From Lewinella sp. LCG006 (GTDB lineage: Bacteria > Bacteroidota > Bacteroidia > Chitinophagales > Saprospiraceae): DNA of 64,000 nt. Positions 42,872-51,826 of this stretch are shown here, in pieces. The DNA lies in the NCBI RefSeq assembly GCF_040784935.1, contig NZ_CP160680.1, forward strand, positions 1,107,501 to 1,171,500, read 5' to 3'. Each line of letters opens with the position of its first letter. Position 1 is the stretch's first letter. The notes under the pieces are model-generated. The model saw only the letters and a program-made list of their open reading frames with translations, made no database searches and was not told the origin of the DNA. Made by a program: the position numbers and the translations under genes.

Positions 42872-45800
42872 ATGTACACAAAGTGGTTGTTAATTTTTGG
42901 TTGGGTATTTTTTCTTTTCACCTGTTCCGATGCACAAACGGTGTCCTTCCAGTATTTGTCCAAAAAGGAAGGCCTCTCCCAGACGTCCGTTTTTGCCATA
43001 GTACAGGACGATGCGGGCTTTATGTGGTTTGGTACCAGAGACGGCCTCAATAAATTTGATGGCTATGAGTTCAAAATCTACCGCAATGACACGACACCTA
43101 ACAGCTTAGTCGCCAACGATATTCGCTCGCTCTATGCCGATACGCTGCACCATCAGCTTTGGGTAGGTACCATTTCCGGACTCAGCTGTTATGACCCTTC
43201 CACCGATAAGTTTTCCAATTACTACCATCTTGAAGACGATCCTTCTACGCTAACCGATAATGTGATCAGGCATATCTATCGCGACCGCAAAGGCCGTTTA
43301 TGGGTTGGTACTTCTGTAGGGTTGAACCTTTTTGACGAAAAGACCAATGCTTTTCGGCGCTTTTATTTTTCCAATAATGCTTCTCCTCAATTGGGGAGCA
43401 ACGACATTGAAACCATCCTCGAAGACAGCCAGGGGCAGTTGATCTTTGGCACCGCCAGCGGCTTGTATTTTTTGCCGGCAACGGATAACAACTACGCCTT
43501 TCAGCGATTAGCCCTGCCTCCGTCTTCCTGGCCTACGAATATTCACATCAAAAGCATCCTGGAAGATGCGGCGGGCAACCTCTGGCTCGGGGCCCTTAAA
43601 GATGGGGTCGCTTACTGGAATCGGGCTACCCAAACCCTGACCATTTACCGCAACGAGAAAAACATTGCCAATGTATTAAGTAACAACAATATCCGAGCCA
43701 TGTGCCTCGATGGCAATGGCGACTTATGGGTAGGTACCTTCGATGGTCTGAATGTATTGAAAAAGGGAACCAACGAATTTATCCGCTACAAGAAAGCTAC
43801 TGCGGGCAATGACGGACTGTCCGATAACTCTATCCGTTCCCTTTTTATCGATCAGCGAGGCAGCTTGTGGGTAGGAGCCTACTACGGAGGTATCAACCAT
43901 TTTGATGAAAACTACAATAGGTTCACCAATTTTCATTACGCTCCTTCCGGCGATGGCCTGGGTGCCGATGTGGTCAGCTCCTTTGCGGAAACGCCCAAGG
44001 GGAACCTATGGATCGGTACCGAAGGAGGTGGCCTGAATTTCTACGACCGCAGTACGGGGCAATTCAAACAATACCCGGCGCAGCTACAGCAAGGTAATGC
44101 GCTGAGTGGCAACAATGTAAAGCAGTTGCTGCTTGATGGGGAACATCTTTGGATTGGTACCTTTCAGGCAGGCCTTAACCTGCTGGATATAAAAACCGAA
44201 ACTTTTCACCATTACCAACACGATCCACTAGTCGAAAACACCTTGGCCCACGATAATGTCTATGGCCTGAAAAGAAAGGGGCATTACCTGTGGATACTCA
44301 CCTATGGCGGAGGATTGGACATCCTGGATTTGCAGCAGGAGCGTTTTCATAACTTTCGGCATGATGACCTGGATAGCAACAGCCTGAGTTCTGACCTCGC
44401 CAGGGTTTTTCTGGAAACCCACGGCGGGCAACTCTGGATTGGTACCGAAAGAGGGGTGAATAAAGTGATCTTGGGTGAAGATGGTTTTCCCTCCCGTTTT
44501 GAGGCCTTTCTGACCAATGAGAAAATTTATGCCCTTCAGGAAGACCGTAAGCAAAACATCTGGGTGGGCACTATTAGTAGCGGTATTTATCGCTTTGCGC
44601 CAACAACGGGCCAGCTCGATCATTTTACGGTAGCTGATGGGCTGCCGGGCAATACCATCTTTGGTATCCTGGAAGCCGCCAATGGGGAATTATGGATAAG
44701 CACCAACAACGGCCTTTCCCGGTACAATCCACAGCAAGGGTCATTTACCAACTACAATTTTTCCAATGGTTTGGAAAACCTGGAATACAATTTCAACGCC
44801 TATTACAAAACCCGCGCCGGCGAACTGCTCTTTGGAGGGATCGATGGCTTCACCTTGTTTGATCCAGAAAAAATTCTGGCCAACGAGTTCATCCCGCCCC
44901 TCGTTTTCACCCAATTGAAGAAAAACAACCGGGAGGTCATCATCGGCGAAGAGGAGAGTAGCTTGCAGCGGAGCATCAACGAAACCCAGAGCATCACTTT
45001 CAAATACAACGAAGCCAATTTCTCCCTCAGTTTTGCTGCCCTGGATTACTTTAGCCCCGAAAACAATCACTATGCCTACAAGCTGGAAGGCCTGGACCGA
45101 GAGTGGAAATACAGTGTGGGAAAAACCGAAGCTTCCTACACCATCCAGCGGGAGGGTACTTATGTTTTCCGCCTCCGTGGAGGCAACAGCGATGGCGTCT
45201 GGAATCCCAAAGAACGCACCCTCGAAATCATTGTCTTACCGCCACCCTGGCGCAGCTGGTGGGCTTACTTGATTTATCTGGCGCTGGCCAGTGGCCTGGC
45301 TTTTGGACTGATTCGTTTCGTACGCTTACGGCACAAATTACAGTTGGAGCAAATTGCCAAAGAGCAGCAGGAGGAATTGACGGAGATGAAATTACGCTTC
45401 TTCACCAACATCACCCACGAATTTCGTACCCCGCTGACGCTCATCCTCGGCCCACTGCAAGAGCTCTTGAGCAGAGAGAAGCACCCGGAGCCCGTTTTTC
45501 AACAACTGTCACTCATTGAACGCAATGCCCAACGCCTGCTCAATTTGGTCAACCAGGTACTGAATTTCCGAAAACTGGTGACCGATCACGAGACGATGAA
45601 GATCGTCCAAAGTGATTTTGTCAACTTTCTTGGTGAGCTGTTTTTGCCTTTTCAGGAAACGGCCAAGTTGAAAAACATCACCTATACGTTTGTCGCCGAA
45701 ACACCGGCGGTCAATCTCTGGTTTGATCAGGATAAGTTGGAAAAAGTGTTCTTCAACCTGCTGTCCAATGCCTTCAAATTTACACCACCAGGAGGCAAAA

Positions 45801-46969
45801 TAACCCTACTCCTTACCGAAAGTGAGGAGCACGTGGAGGTAAGGGTAAAAGACAATGGAGTTGGGGTGAGCCCGGAGTTGGAAGACCAGATTTTCAAGCG
45901 GTTCTACGAAAAATCCAGCATCACCCATTCCAATATCAAAAGCACGGGGATTGGGCTGGCTATTTCCAAGCAGATGGTAGAGCTTCACCACGGAAAAATC
46001 TTCGTTGAACCCACACGAGACAACAACGATGAAAAAGCCAAAGGAGCCACTTTCGTGGTACAATTGCTCAAAGGCCGTAGCCACTTTTCGGAGGAAGAAA
46101 TTTTTACCGATTACTCCGACCCGGAGGAAACGGCAGATTATGAACCCATGCTATCCCCCCCTCCTACCTTGGAAGTAGCGCCAGATCAGGGAGCAGCACC
46201 AACGGTCCCTTCTTCAGAGGCACCTCTTCTGCTTATCGTAGAGGACAATCCAGAAGTGCGCAATTATATTGAGCAAATCTTCGCGGGGCAGTACCGTCTG
46301 ATCAGCGCAGAAAATGGCCGCGAAGGATTGGTGATGGCCAAAAAGCACCTGCCCGATCTGGTTATCAGTGATGTGATGATGCCCGAAATGGATGGTATCA
46401 CCTTTTGCGGCAAGCTGAAAACCGATTTGGAGATCAGCCATATTCCCGTGATATTGCTGACGGCACGAACGGCCTCCCTCTTCAAAATCGAAGGCCTGCG
46501 GATTGGCGCCGATGATTACATTACCAAGCCTTTTCACCCCGAAGAGTTGGCCTTGCGGGTACGCAACACCATCCAGTCGCGGCAGGAAGCCCGAGATAAA
46601 TTTGCCCGCGTCCTCAATTTTGACCCCAAGGAAATCAGCATCACCTCGGCCGATGAACATTTTCTGGAAACAGCGCTCCAGACGGTTGAACAGCACATGG
46701 GCAACTACGATTTTAATGTGATCCAGTTTGCCGAAGAATTGGCGGTAAGCCGCCCCCTTTTATTCACAAAGCTAAAAGCACTCACCGGCCAAACGCCCAA
46801 CAACTTCATCAAAACCATTCGGCTGAAGCGCGCCGCGCAGCTGCTGAAGACACAAAAGCTCAACGTCTCGGAAGTCGCCTATCAAGTCGGGTTCAAAGAC
46901 CCCAAATATTTCCGAAAGTGTTTTCGCGAGAAATTTGACGAAGTACCCTCCGCTTTCGGCAAGGATTAA
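42872..46969 (+). CDS. hybrid two-component sensor kinase/response regulator (HTCS)
   Basis: This 1365-residue one-protein phosphorelay has an export signal, then about 14 two-component propeller repeats (GFMWFGTRDGLNKFDG, GRLWVGTSVGLN...) filling residues 25-690. A Y_Y_Y domain (about 725-790), a membrane helix (about 798-815) and a HisKA with H849 (NITHEFRTPLTLILG) follow. The ATPase has NLLSNAFKFT, DNGVGVS and STGIGLAIS; the receiver has D1167 (VISDVMMPEMDG); the AraC HTH is C-terminal (about 1255-1365). HTCS proteins sense periplasmic oligosaccharides and activate nearby utilisation loci. Its ligand is unknown; GH16 and the uronate locus are candidate targets. Confidence 0.95.
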   Translation: MYTKWLLIFGWVFFLFTCSDAQTVSFQYLSKKEGLSQTSVFAIVQDDAGFMWFGTRDGLNKFDGYEFKIYRNDTTPNSLVANDIRSLYADTLHHQLWVGTISGLSCYDPSTDKFSNYYHLEDDPSTLTDNVIRHIYRDRKGRLWVGTSVGLNLFDEKTNAFRRFYFSNNASPQLGSNDIETILEDSQGQLIFGTASGLYFLPATDNNYAFQRLALPPSSWPTNIHIKSILEDAAGNLWLGALKDGVAYWNRATQTLTIYRNEKNIANVLSNNNIRAMCLDGNGDLWVGTFDGLNVLKKGTNEFIRYKKATAGNDGLSDNSIRSLFIDQRGSLWVGAYYGGINHFDENYNRFTNFHYAPSGDGLGADVVSSFAETPKGNLWIGTEGGGLNFYDRSTGQFKQYPAQLQQGNALSGNNVKQLLLDGEHLWIGTFQAGLNLLDIKTETFHHYQHDPLVENTLAHDNVYGLKRKGHYLWILTYGGGLDILDLQQERFHNFRHDDLDSNSLSSDLARVFLETHGGQLWIGTERGVNKVILGEDGFPSRFEAFLTNEKIYALQEDRKQNIWVGTISSGIYRFAPTTGQLDHFTVADGLPGNTIFGILEAANGELWISTNNGLSRYNPQQGSFTNYNFSNGLENLEYNFNAYYKTRAGELLFGGIDGFTLFDPEKILANEFIPPLVFTQLKKNNREVIIGEEESSLQRSINETQSITFKYNEANFSLSFAALDYFSPENNHYAYKLEGLDREWKYSVGKTEASYTIQREGTYVFRLRGGNSDGVWNPKERTLEIIVLPPPWRSWWAYLIYLALASGLAFGLIRFVRLRHKLQLEQIAKEQQEELTEMKLRFFTNITHEFRTPLTLILGPLQELLSREKHPEPVFQQLSLIERNAQRLLNLVNQVLNFRKLVTDHETMKIVQSDFVNFLGELFLPFQETAKLKNITYTFVAETPAVNLWFDQDKLEKVFFNLLSNAFKFTPPGGKITLLLTESEEHVEVRVKDNGVGVSPELEDQIFKRFYEKSSITHSNIKSTGIGLAISKQMVELHHGKIFVEPTRDNNDEKAKGATFVVQLLKGRSHFSEEEIFTDYSDPEETADYEPMLSPPPTLEVAPDQGAAPTVPSSEAPLLLIVEDNPEVRNYIEQIFAGQYRLISAENGREGLVMAKKHLPDLVISDVMMPEMDGITFCGKLKTDLEISHIPVILLTARTASLFKIEGLRIGADDYITKPFHPEELALRVRNTIQSRQEARDKFARVLNFDPKEISITSADEHFLETALQTVEQHMGNYDFNVIQFAEELAVSRPLLFTKLKALTGQTPNNFIKTIRLKRAAQLLKTQKLNVSEVAYQVGFKDPKYFRKCFREKFDEVPSAFGKD

Positions 46970-46997
46970 GTTAGGACGACAGCCACTGCCCCAACGC

Positions 46998-47921
46998 CCC
47001 ATATCCTCCGCCCGGGCACAGGTGTCACACAGTGACGGAGATGGGAAAATACTCGCCCAAACGAAACAGCTTGCCTAGTAGCTACAACTAACACCCCCGG
47101 CCTGCGGCCACCCCCGCTGAGCAGGGGACAGGGACTGACCCAGCGGCAAACTCTATCCTCCGCTCGGGCGGAGGTGTCACACAGTGATGGAGGTGGGAAA
47201 ATACTCGCCTAAACGAAACAGCTTGCCTAGTAGTGACACCTAACACCCCCGGCCTGCGGCCACCCCCGCTGAGCAGGGGACAGAGACTGACCCAGCGGCA
47301 AACCATATCCTCCGTCCGGGCGCAGGTGTCACACAGTGACGGAGGTGGGGGAAAACCTCGCCAAGACGAAACAGCTTGCCTAGTAGCGACACCTGACACC
47401 CCCGGCCTGCGGCCACCCCCGCTGAGCGGGGGACAGGGACTGACCCAGCGGCAAACTCTATCCTCCGCTCGGGCGGAGGTGTCACACAGTGACGGAGGTG
47501 GGGAAAACACTCGCCTAAACGAAACAGCTTGCCTAGTAGCGACATCTAACACCCCCGACCTGCGGCCACCCCCGCTGAGCAGGGGACAGAGACTGACCCA
47601 GCGGCAAACTCTATCCTCCGCTCGGGCGGAGGTGTCACACAGTGATGGAGGTGGGAAAATACTCGCCTAAACGAAACAGCTTGCCTAGTAGTGACACCTA
47701 ACACCCCCGGCCTGCGGCCACCCCCGCTGAGCAGGGGACAGAGACTGACCCAGCGGCAAACCATATCCTCCGTCCGGGCGCAGGTGTCACACAGTGACGG
47801 AGGTGGGGGAAACACTCGCCTAAACGAAACAGCTTCCCTAGTAGCTACAACTAACACCCCCGACCTGCGGCCACCCCCGCTAAGCAGGGGACAGGGACTG
47901 ACCTAATGGCAAACCATATCC
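46998..47921 (+). repeat. 152-153-bp palindromic tandem repeat, array C (six units)
   Basis: Anchor words CGAAACAGCTT(G/C)CCTAGTAG start at 47062, 47214, 47367, 47520, 47672 and 47825 (periods 152-153). Every unit carries several palindromes (CCTCCGCTCGGGCGGAGG, GTCACACAGTGAC, GGCCTGCGGCC, CCCCGC/GCAGGGG). Bases of about 47134-47354 and 47592-47812 look identical, so a block of three units (458 bp) has been duplicated. It begins about 28 bp after the HTCS stop. All six frames are open for long stretches because the period is near 51 codons. Confidence 0.93.
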
Positions 47922-48036
47922 AAATACAAGCAGAGTGTCCCGAGGACAGTGAAAAAACTCACCTCAAACTTGTGTTTCTTCCAAATAGTCTCTAATTTCC
48001 TGATTCTTGGCTTTAGCTCTCAAAAATTACGCGCTC

Positions 48037-48477
48037 ATGAAAAACAAAAAAACTCCTCACTTCGGGGACCACTTTAGTTATAACAAGAGTCTCAAAGATT
48101 ACGCCAATTACAACCGCAAGCACCTCACCAAATCGGCAGCAGCACTTTGGAAATACGCGCTACGCAATCGGAAGATGCTCGGTTATCAATTCCGGCGAGA
48201 ACGTCCCATCGGGCCATACATCGCCGATTTTGCTTGTTTACCTATTGGTTTGGTCATCGAAGTTGATGGTATTACACATCAAAACGAGCTACAAAAAGCT
48301 TATGACAACAGAAGAGATGTGTTACTAGCCAATCTTGGGTTCACAACACTTCGCTTCTCCAGCTATAGCGTTCTAAATGAGATGGAACGCGTAAAAAGTC
48401 AAATCGCTACCTGGATCGAAGAGCACGCAACAGTTCCCCCACCTGAACCAAGGAAGCGAGGAATAAAAAAGAAATGA
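48037..48477 (+). CDS. DUF559 endonuclease-domain protein (PD-(D/E)XK, Vsr-like)
   Basis: About 146 residues from the ATG at 48037; a TTG ten codons earlier is less likely. The core is SAAALWKYALRNRKMLGYQFRRERPIG, then YIADFACLPIGLVIEVDG with the D and E-V-D of a PD-(D/E)XK active site, then RRDVLLANLGFTTLRFSS. Family relatives include very-short-patch-repair-like nucleases, usually of unknown biology. The Pro/Arg/Lys-rich C-terminus (VPPPEPRKRGIKKK) may bind nucleic acid. The gene is embedded between repeat arrays C and D. The 115 bp before it contains a decayed copy of the repeat (GAGTGTCCC...GACAGTG). Confidence 0.85.
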   Translation: MKNKKTPHFGDHFSYNKSLKDYANYNRKHLTKSAAALWKYALRNRKMLGYQFRRERPIGPYIADFACLPIGLVIEVDGITHQNELQKAYDNRRDVLLANLGFTTLRFSSYSVLNEMERVKSQIATWIEEHATVPPPEPRKRGIKKK

Positions 48478-48482
48478 TTTGC

Positions 48483-48851
48483 CTGACCCATTGGCAAACC
48501 ATATCCTCCACCCGAGCGGAGGTGTCACACAGTGACGGAGGTGGGGAAAAACCTCGCCCAAACGAAACAGCTTGCCTAGTAGCGACAACTGACACCCCCG
48601 ACCTGCGGTCACCCCCGCTGAGCAGGGGACATAGACTGCCCCAACAGCAAACCATATCCTCCGCCCAGGCGCAGGTGTCACGCAGTGACGGAGGTGGGAA
48701 AATACTCGCCTAAACGAAACAGCTTGCCTAGTAGTGACACCTAACACCCCCGGCCTGCGGCCACCCCAGCTGAGCAGGGGACAGAGACTGACCCAGCGGT
48801 AAACCCTATCCTCCGCCCGGGCGGAGGTGTCACGCAGTGACGGAGATGGGG
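48483..48851 (+). repeat. 152-bp palindromic tandem repeat, array D (about 2.4 units)
   Basis: Anchors at 48563 and 48715 (period 152), same strand as array C. It resumes with CTGACCCATTGGCAAACC (48483-48500), matching CTGACCTAATGGCAAACC at the end of array C (47898-47915), so the DUF559 gene with its flanks (about 561 bp) interrupts what would be one array. It ends 62 bp before the molybdopterin oxidoreductase gene. Confidence 0.9.
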
Positions 48852-48912
48852 AAAATACCATCCACCATCAGCCATTTTTCCTTAGCTTAGCTGCTCATCA
48901 ATATCGAGCCTC

Positions 48913-51009
48913 ATGCCTACCCGTACCCACTACCGTGCCTGTAACCTTTGTGAAGCCATTTGTGGGTTGGTCATTGAGGTCGAAAATGAGCGGGTGACCT
49001 CTATTCGTGGGGACAAAGATGATCCTTTGAGCCAGGGGCATATTTGCCCCAAGGCAGTGGCTCTGCAAGATCTCTACGAAGACCCTGATCGCCTACGCCA
49101 GCCTGTAAGAAGGACGGTTGACGGCTGGGAACAAATTAGCTGGGAGGAGGCTTATTCCGAAGTGGTGGCGCGCTTGCAGCAAGTGCAAAACAACTACGGC
49201 CGCTCAGCTATCGGCATTTATTTGGGGAACCCCAATATCCACAATTACGGTTCGGCACTGTACCTGCCGGATTTTATCCGCAGTATCAAAACGCCCAATA
49301 CTTTTTCGGCGACTTCGGCCGACCAGCTGCCCCATCACCTGGTGGCGTACTGGATGTTTGGACATTACTTTTTCCTCCCCGTAGCTGATCTAGACCACAC
49401 CGATTTCATGCTCATACTTGGGGCCAATCCACTGGTATCCAACGGTAGTTTGATGACCGCCCCGGGGTTTGGCAAGAAAATGAGGGCTATTCAACAACGG
49501 GGCAAGGTGATCGTGATTGACCCCCGCTACAGCGAAACGGCGGCCAAAGCCGATGAACACCACTTCATCAAACCCGGTACCGATGCACTCTTGCTATTGG
49601 CCATGGTCCATACTTTGTTTGCCAAACAGTGGGTCGACTTGGGACATCTGAGCCCACATTCAAAAAACTTGCCCCTCGTAGAAGAGGCCGTAAAAGGGTT
49701 CACCCCCTCAGCAGTAGCCTCACTTACGGGCATTAGCGCAGCCGACATTGAGCGGATTACCCATGAGTTTGTGCAAGCTGAAAAGGCTGTTTGTTATGGC
49801 CGAATGGGCGTCTCTACCCAAGAATTTGGTGCACTCTGCTTGTGGTTGGTCAACCTAATGAACCTCCTTACGGGGAATTTTGACCAACGAGGCGGAGCCA
49901 TGTTTACCAGTCCGGCAATGGATACCGTACTTCCTAATAGAAAAGGCAATATCGACCGCTGGCGCAGTCGCGTAAGTGGCTACCCCGAACGTTTTGGCGA
50001 GCTGCCCGTAGCCGCCATGATTGAAGAGATGACCACCCCGGGCGAGGGCCAGATCAAAGCCTTCGTCACCTCCGCCGGCAATCCGGTACTGTCTACCCCC
50101 AATGGTCAAAGCCTGGAAGAAGCCCTCTCACAACTGGAATTTATGGTGTCTGTAGATATTTACATCAACGAAACCACCAAACACGCCAACATCATCCTGC
50201 CCCCAACGAGTGGGTTGGAGACGTCAAATTACGATGTCTCTTTTCAGACCTTGGCAGTGCGCAATACGGCGAAGTTTTCGGAAGCTTGTTTTGAAAAAAC
50301 ACCTGAGCAATGCCACGATTACGAGATTTTCCAGGAACTTGCCCGCCGCCTGCGCCACGGCGACTATCAACCCTTGGCCGAGAAGCCGGAGCAGATAGTA
50401 GATTTTGCTCTACAGATGGGTGCTTACGGAAAAACGGGCCTTTCCTTGCAAATGCTGAAAGACCAGCCCAGTGGAGTAGATTTAGGGCCTTTGCAATCGA
50501 TGTTGCCGGAAAGGCTATTTACGGAAGACCAAAAGATTGACCTGGCCCCCGAAGCCTTGCTCATCGACTTGGAACGCATTGCCCAAAAATTGGCAAATGA
50601 GGATACAAGGAATGAGGACTTCCCCTTGCTCTTGATCGGTCGTCGTCAACTGCGCAGCAACAATTCCTGGATGCACAATAGTAAGCGATTGGTCAAAGGC
50701 GGAGAACGTTGCACCCTATTGCTGCACCCGGAAGATGCACAAAAATATGGCATTAATGAGGGGCAAATGGTAGCCGTAAATTCACCCGTCGGAACCATCC
50801 AGATCAAAGCTGAAATAAAAGACGAAATAATGCCTGGAGTGGTGAGCATCCCGCACGGATGGGGACATGCCCGAACAGGGGTGAAGATGACCGTTGCGCA
50901 AGCCCACCCTGGCGTGAGCATCAATGACCTGACCTTGCCCAACTTCGTGGATCAGTTGAGTGGAAATGCCGCCTTTAGTGGCGTCCCCGTGCGTATTGAA
51001 AAAAGCTAG
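48913..51009 (+). CDS. molybdopterin-dependent oxidoreductase (formate dehydrogenase/nitrate reductase superfamily)
   Basis: The 698-residue protein binds one [4Fe-4S] cluster through C10, C13, C17 and C45 (CNLCEAIC...GHICPKA, with the following lysine conserved) and bis-molybdopterin guanine dinucleotide through motifs such as LGANPLVSNGSLM, VIVIDPRYSETAAKADEH, GTDALLLLAMVH and SIPHGWGH. No Tat signal is seen, so it is cytoplasmic. Such single-subunit enzymes of Bacteroidota have no agreed substrate. ArsR and DUF7009-like genes follow on the same strand, suggesting metal-, metalloid- or redox-linked control. Confidence 0.9.
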   Translation: MPTRTHYRACNLCEAICGLVIEVENERVTSIRGDKDDPLSQGHICPKAVALQDLYEDPDRLRQPVRRTVDGWEQISWEEAYSEVVARLQQVQNNYGRSAIGIYLGNPNIHNYGSALYLPDFIRSIKTPNTFSATSADQLPHHLVAYWMFGHYFFLPVADLDHTDFMLILGANPLVSNGSLMTAPGFGKKMRAIQQRGKVIVIDPRYSETAAKADEHHFIKPGTDALLLLAMVHTLFAKQWVDLGHLSPHSKNLPLVEEAVKGFTPSAVASLTGISAADIERITHEFVQAEKAVCYGRMGVSTQEFGALCLWLVNLMNLLTGNFDQRGGAMFTSPAMDTVLPNRKGNIDRWRSRVSGYPERFGELPVAAMIEEMTTPGEGQIKAFVTSAGNPVLSTPNGQSLEEALSQLEFMVSVDIYINETTKHANIILPPTSGLETSNYDVSFQTLAVRNTAKFSEACFEKTPEQCHDYEIFQELARRLRHGDYQPLAEKPEQIVDFALQMGAYGKTGLSLQMLKDQPSGVDLGPLQSMLPERLFTEDQKIDLAPEALLIDLERIAQKLANEDTRNEDFPLLLIGRRQLRSNNSWMHNSKRLVKGGERCTLLLHPEDAQKYGINEGQMVAVNSPVGTIQIKAEIKDEIMPGVVSIPHGWGHARTGVKMTVAQAHPGVSINDLTLPNFVDQLSGNAAFSGVPVRIEKS

Positions 51010-51078
51010 TACAATTTTCCTGACTCAACTATTCCGGTCTGCTACCTGTTATGAATTTATTATCTTATATTTACAAAT

Positions 51079-51396
51079 ATGGAAGTAGAAGCAAATATTC
51101 TAAATAGTGAAGAGGCGGAAAAGCTGGAGCGTATCGCTTTTATTCTTAAAGTAGTAGCGCACCCGCTGCGCTTAGGCATTGTCCATATCCTGGAGCAGTA
51201 TCCCGAGCTTTCTGTTTCAGACATCTGTACCATGCTGAGTAGCGAGCAGTCGCTGACTTCTCATCATTTACAAAACATGAAGCTCAAAGGCATCCTCTCC
51301 TCTCGTCGTGATGGCCGTAGCATTTTGTATGCCCTCAAAGAGCGTGATGTTTCTCTCATCATCGAGTGTTTGGAAAACTGCAAGTGTAATATGTAA
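51079..51396 (+). CDS. ArsR-family winged-helix regulator
   Basis: The 105-residue protein has the ArsR fold: LKVVAHPLRLGIVHILEQYPELSVSDICTML, the recognition helix EQSLTSHHLQNMKLKGIL, and the wing SRRDGRSILYAL. It ends in ENCKCNM, a C-x-C pair that could bind a metal or metalloid or serve as a redox switch. It starts 69 bp after the molybdoenzyme stop and 46 bp before the next gene, so it may regulate this small cluster. Confidence 0.9.
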   Translation: MEVEANILNSEEAEKLERIAFILKVVAHPLRLGIVHILEQYPELSVSDICTMLSSEQSLTSHHLQNMKLKGILSSRRDGRSILYALKERDVSLIIECLENCKCNM

Positions 51397-51442
51397 GCAG
51401 ATTTTCTGCTGAACCTCCTTTCTTCAAATTTCGCAATACTCT

Positions 51443-51826
51443 ATGAAACTGCGTATTTTGGATAACTCTATCCGCCTTCGCTTATCACAGGCGGAAGTGG
51501 CACAACTTGCCGACACCAAGGAAGTTTTGGCCACTATCAACTTCCCCGCAGGAAACGCGCTGCACTACCGTATACAGCCCAGCCTCGAAGCAGAAGCTAT
51601 CCATTTAGTATACGACCATGAAGGGATTACCCTCATCATTCCTGCCACACAGGCAAAGGAATGGGCCAATAGAGAAACCGTCGGCATCACTACGACCAAT
51701 GATCTAACCAACAATGAAACCGTCCGTATTTTAATCGAAAAAGATTTTCAGTGCCTGACCACCAGGGCCCACGAAGATGAATCAGGTTTGTTTCCGCATC
51801 CCAAGGATGGGGAGATGGCTTGCTAG
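51443..51826 (+). CDS. DUF7009-like small protein
   Basis: The 127-residue soluble protein opens MKLRILDNSIRLRLSQAEVAQLA, with LHYRIQPSLEAEAIHLVYDHEGITLIIP in the middle and an acidic end with EKDFQCLT. This matches my memory of DUF7009, which is often near oxidoreductase genes; treat the number as tentative. Its stop overlaps the stop of the convergent Fic gene by four bases. Function unknown. Confidence 0.65.
   Translation: MKLRILDNSIRLRLSQAEVAQLADTKEVLATINFPAGNALHYRIQPSLEAEAIHLVYDHEGITLIIPATQAKEWANRETVGITTTNDLTNNETVRILIEKDFQCLTTRAHEDESGLFPHPKDGEMAC

Noticed and set aside
46214-46696. 160-codon minus-strand frame inside the HTCS gene
   Set aside because: Shadow of the receiver and HTH coding region, which is unmistakable on the plus strand.
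41246-48713. Long open frames on both strands within the repeat arrays (products rich in RPPPLSRGQ and GVAAGRGC)
   Set aside because: The repeat period is 152-153 bp, close to a multiple of three, so several frames stay open by chance. The products are just translated repeats with no start context or conserved length.
33297-48851. CRISPR array
   Set aside because: Units are 152-153 bp and nearly identical throughout, with no short repeat/variable spacer pattern and no cas genes nearby.
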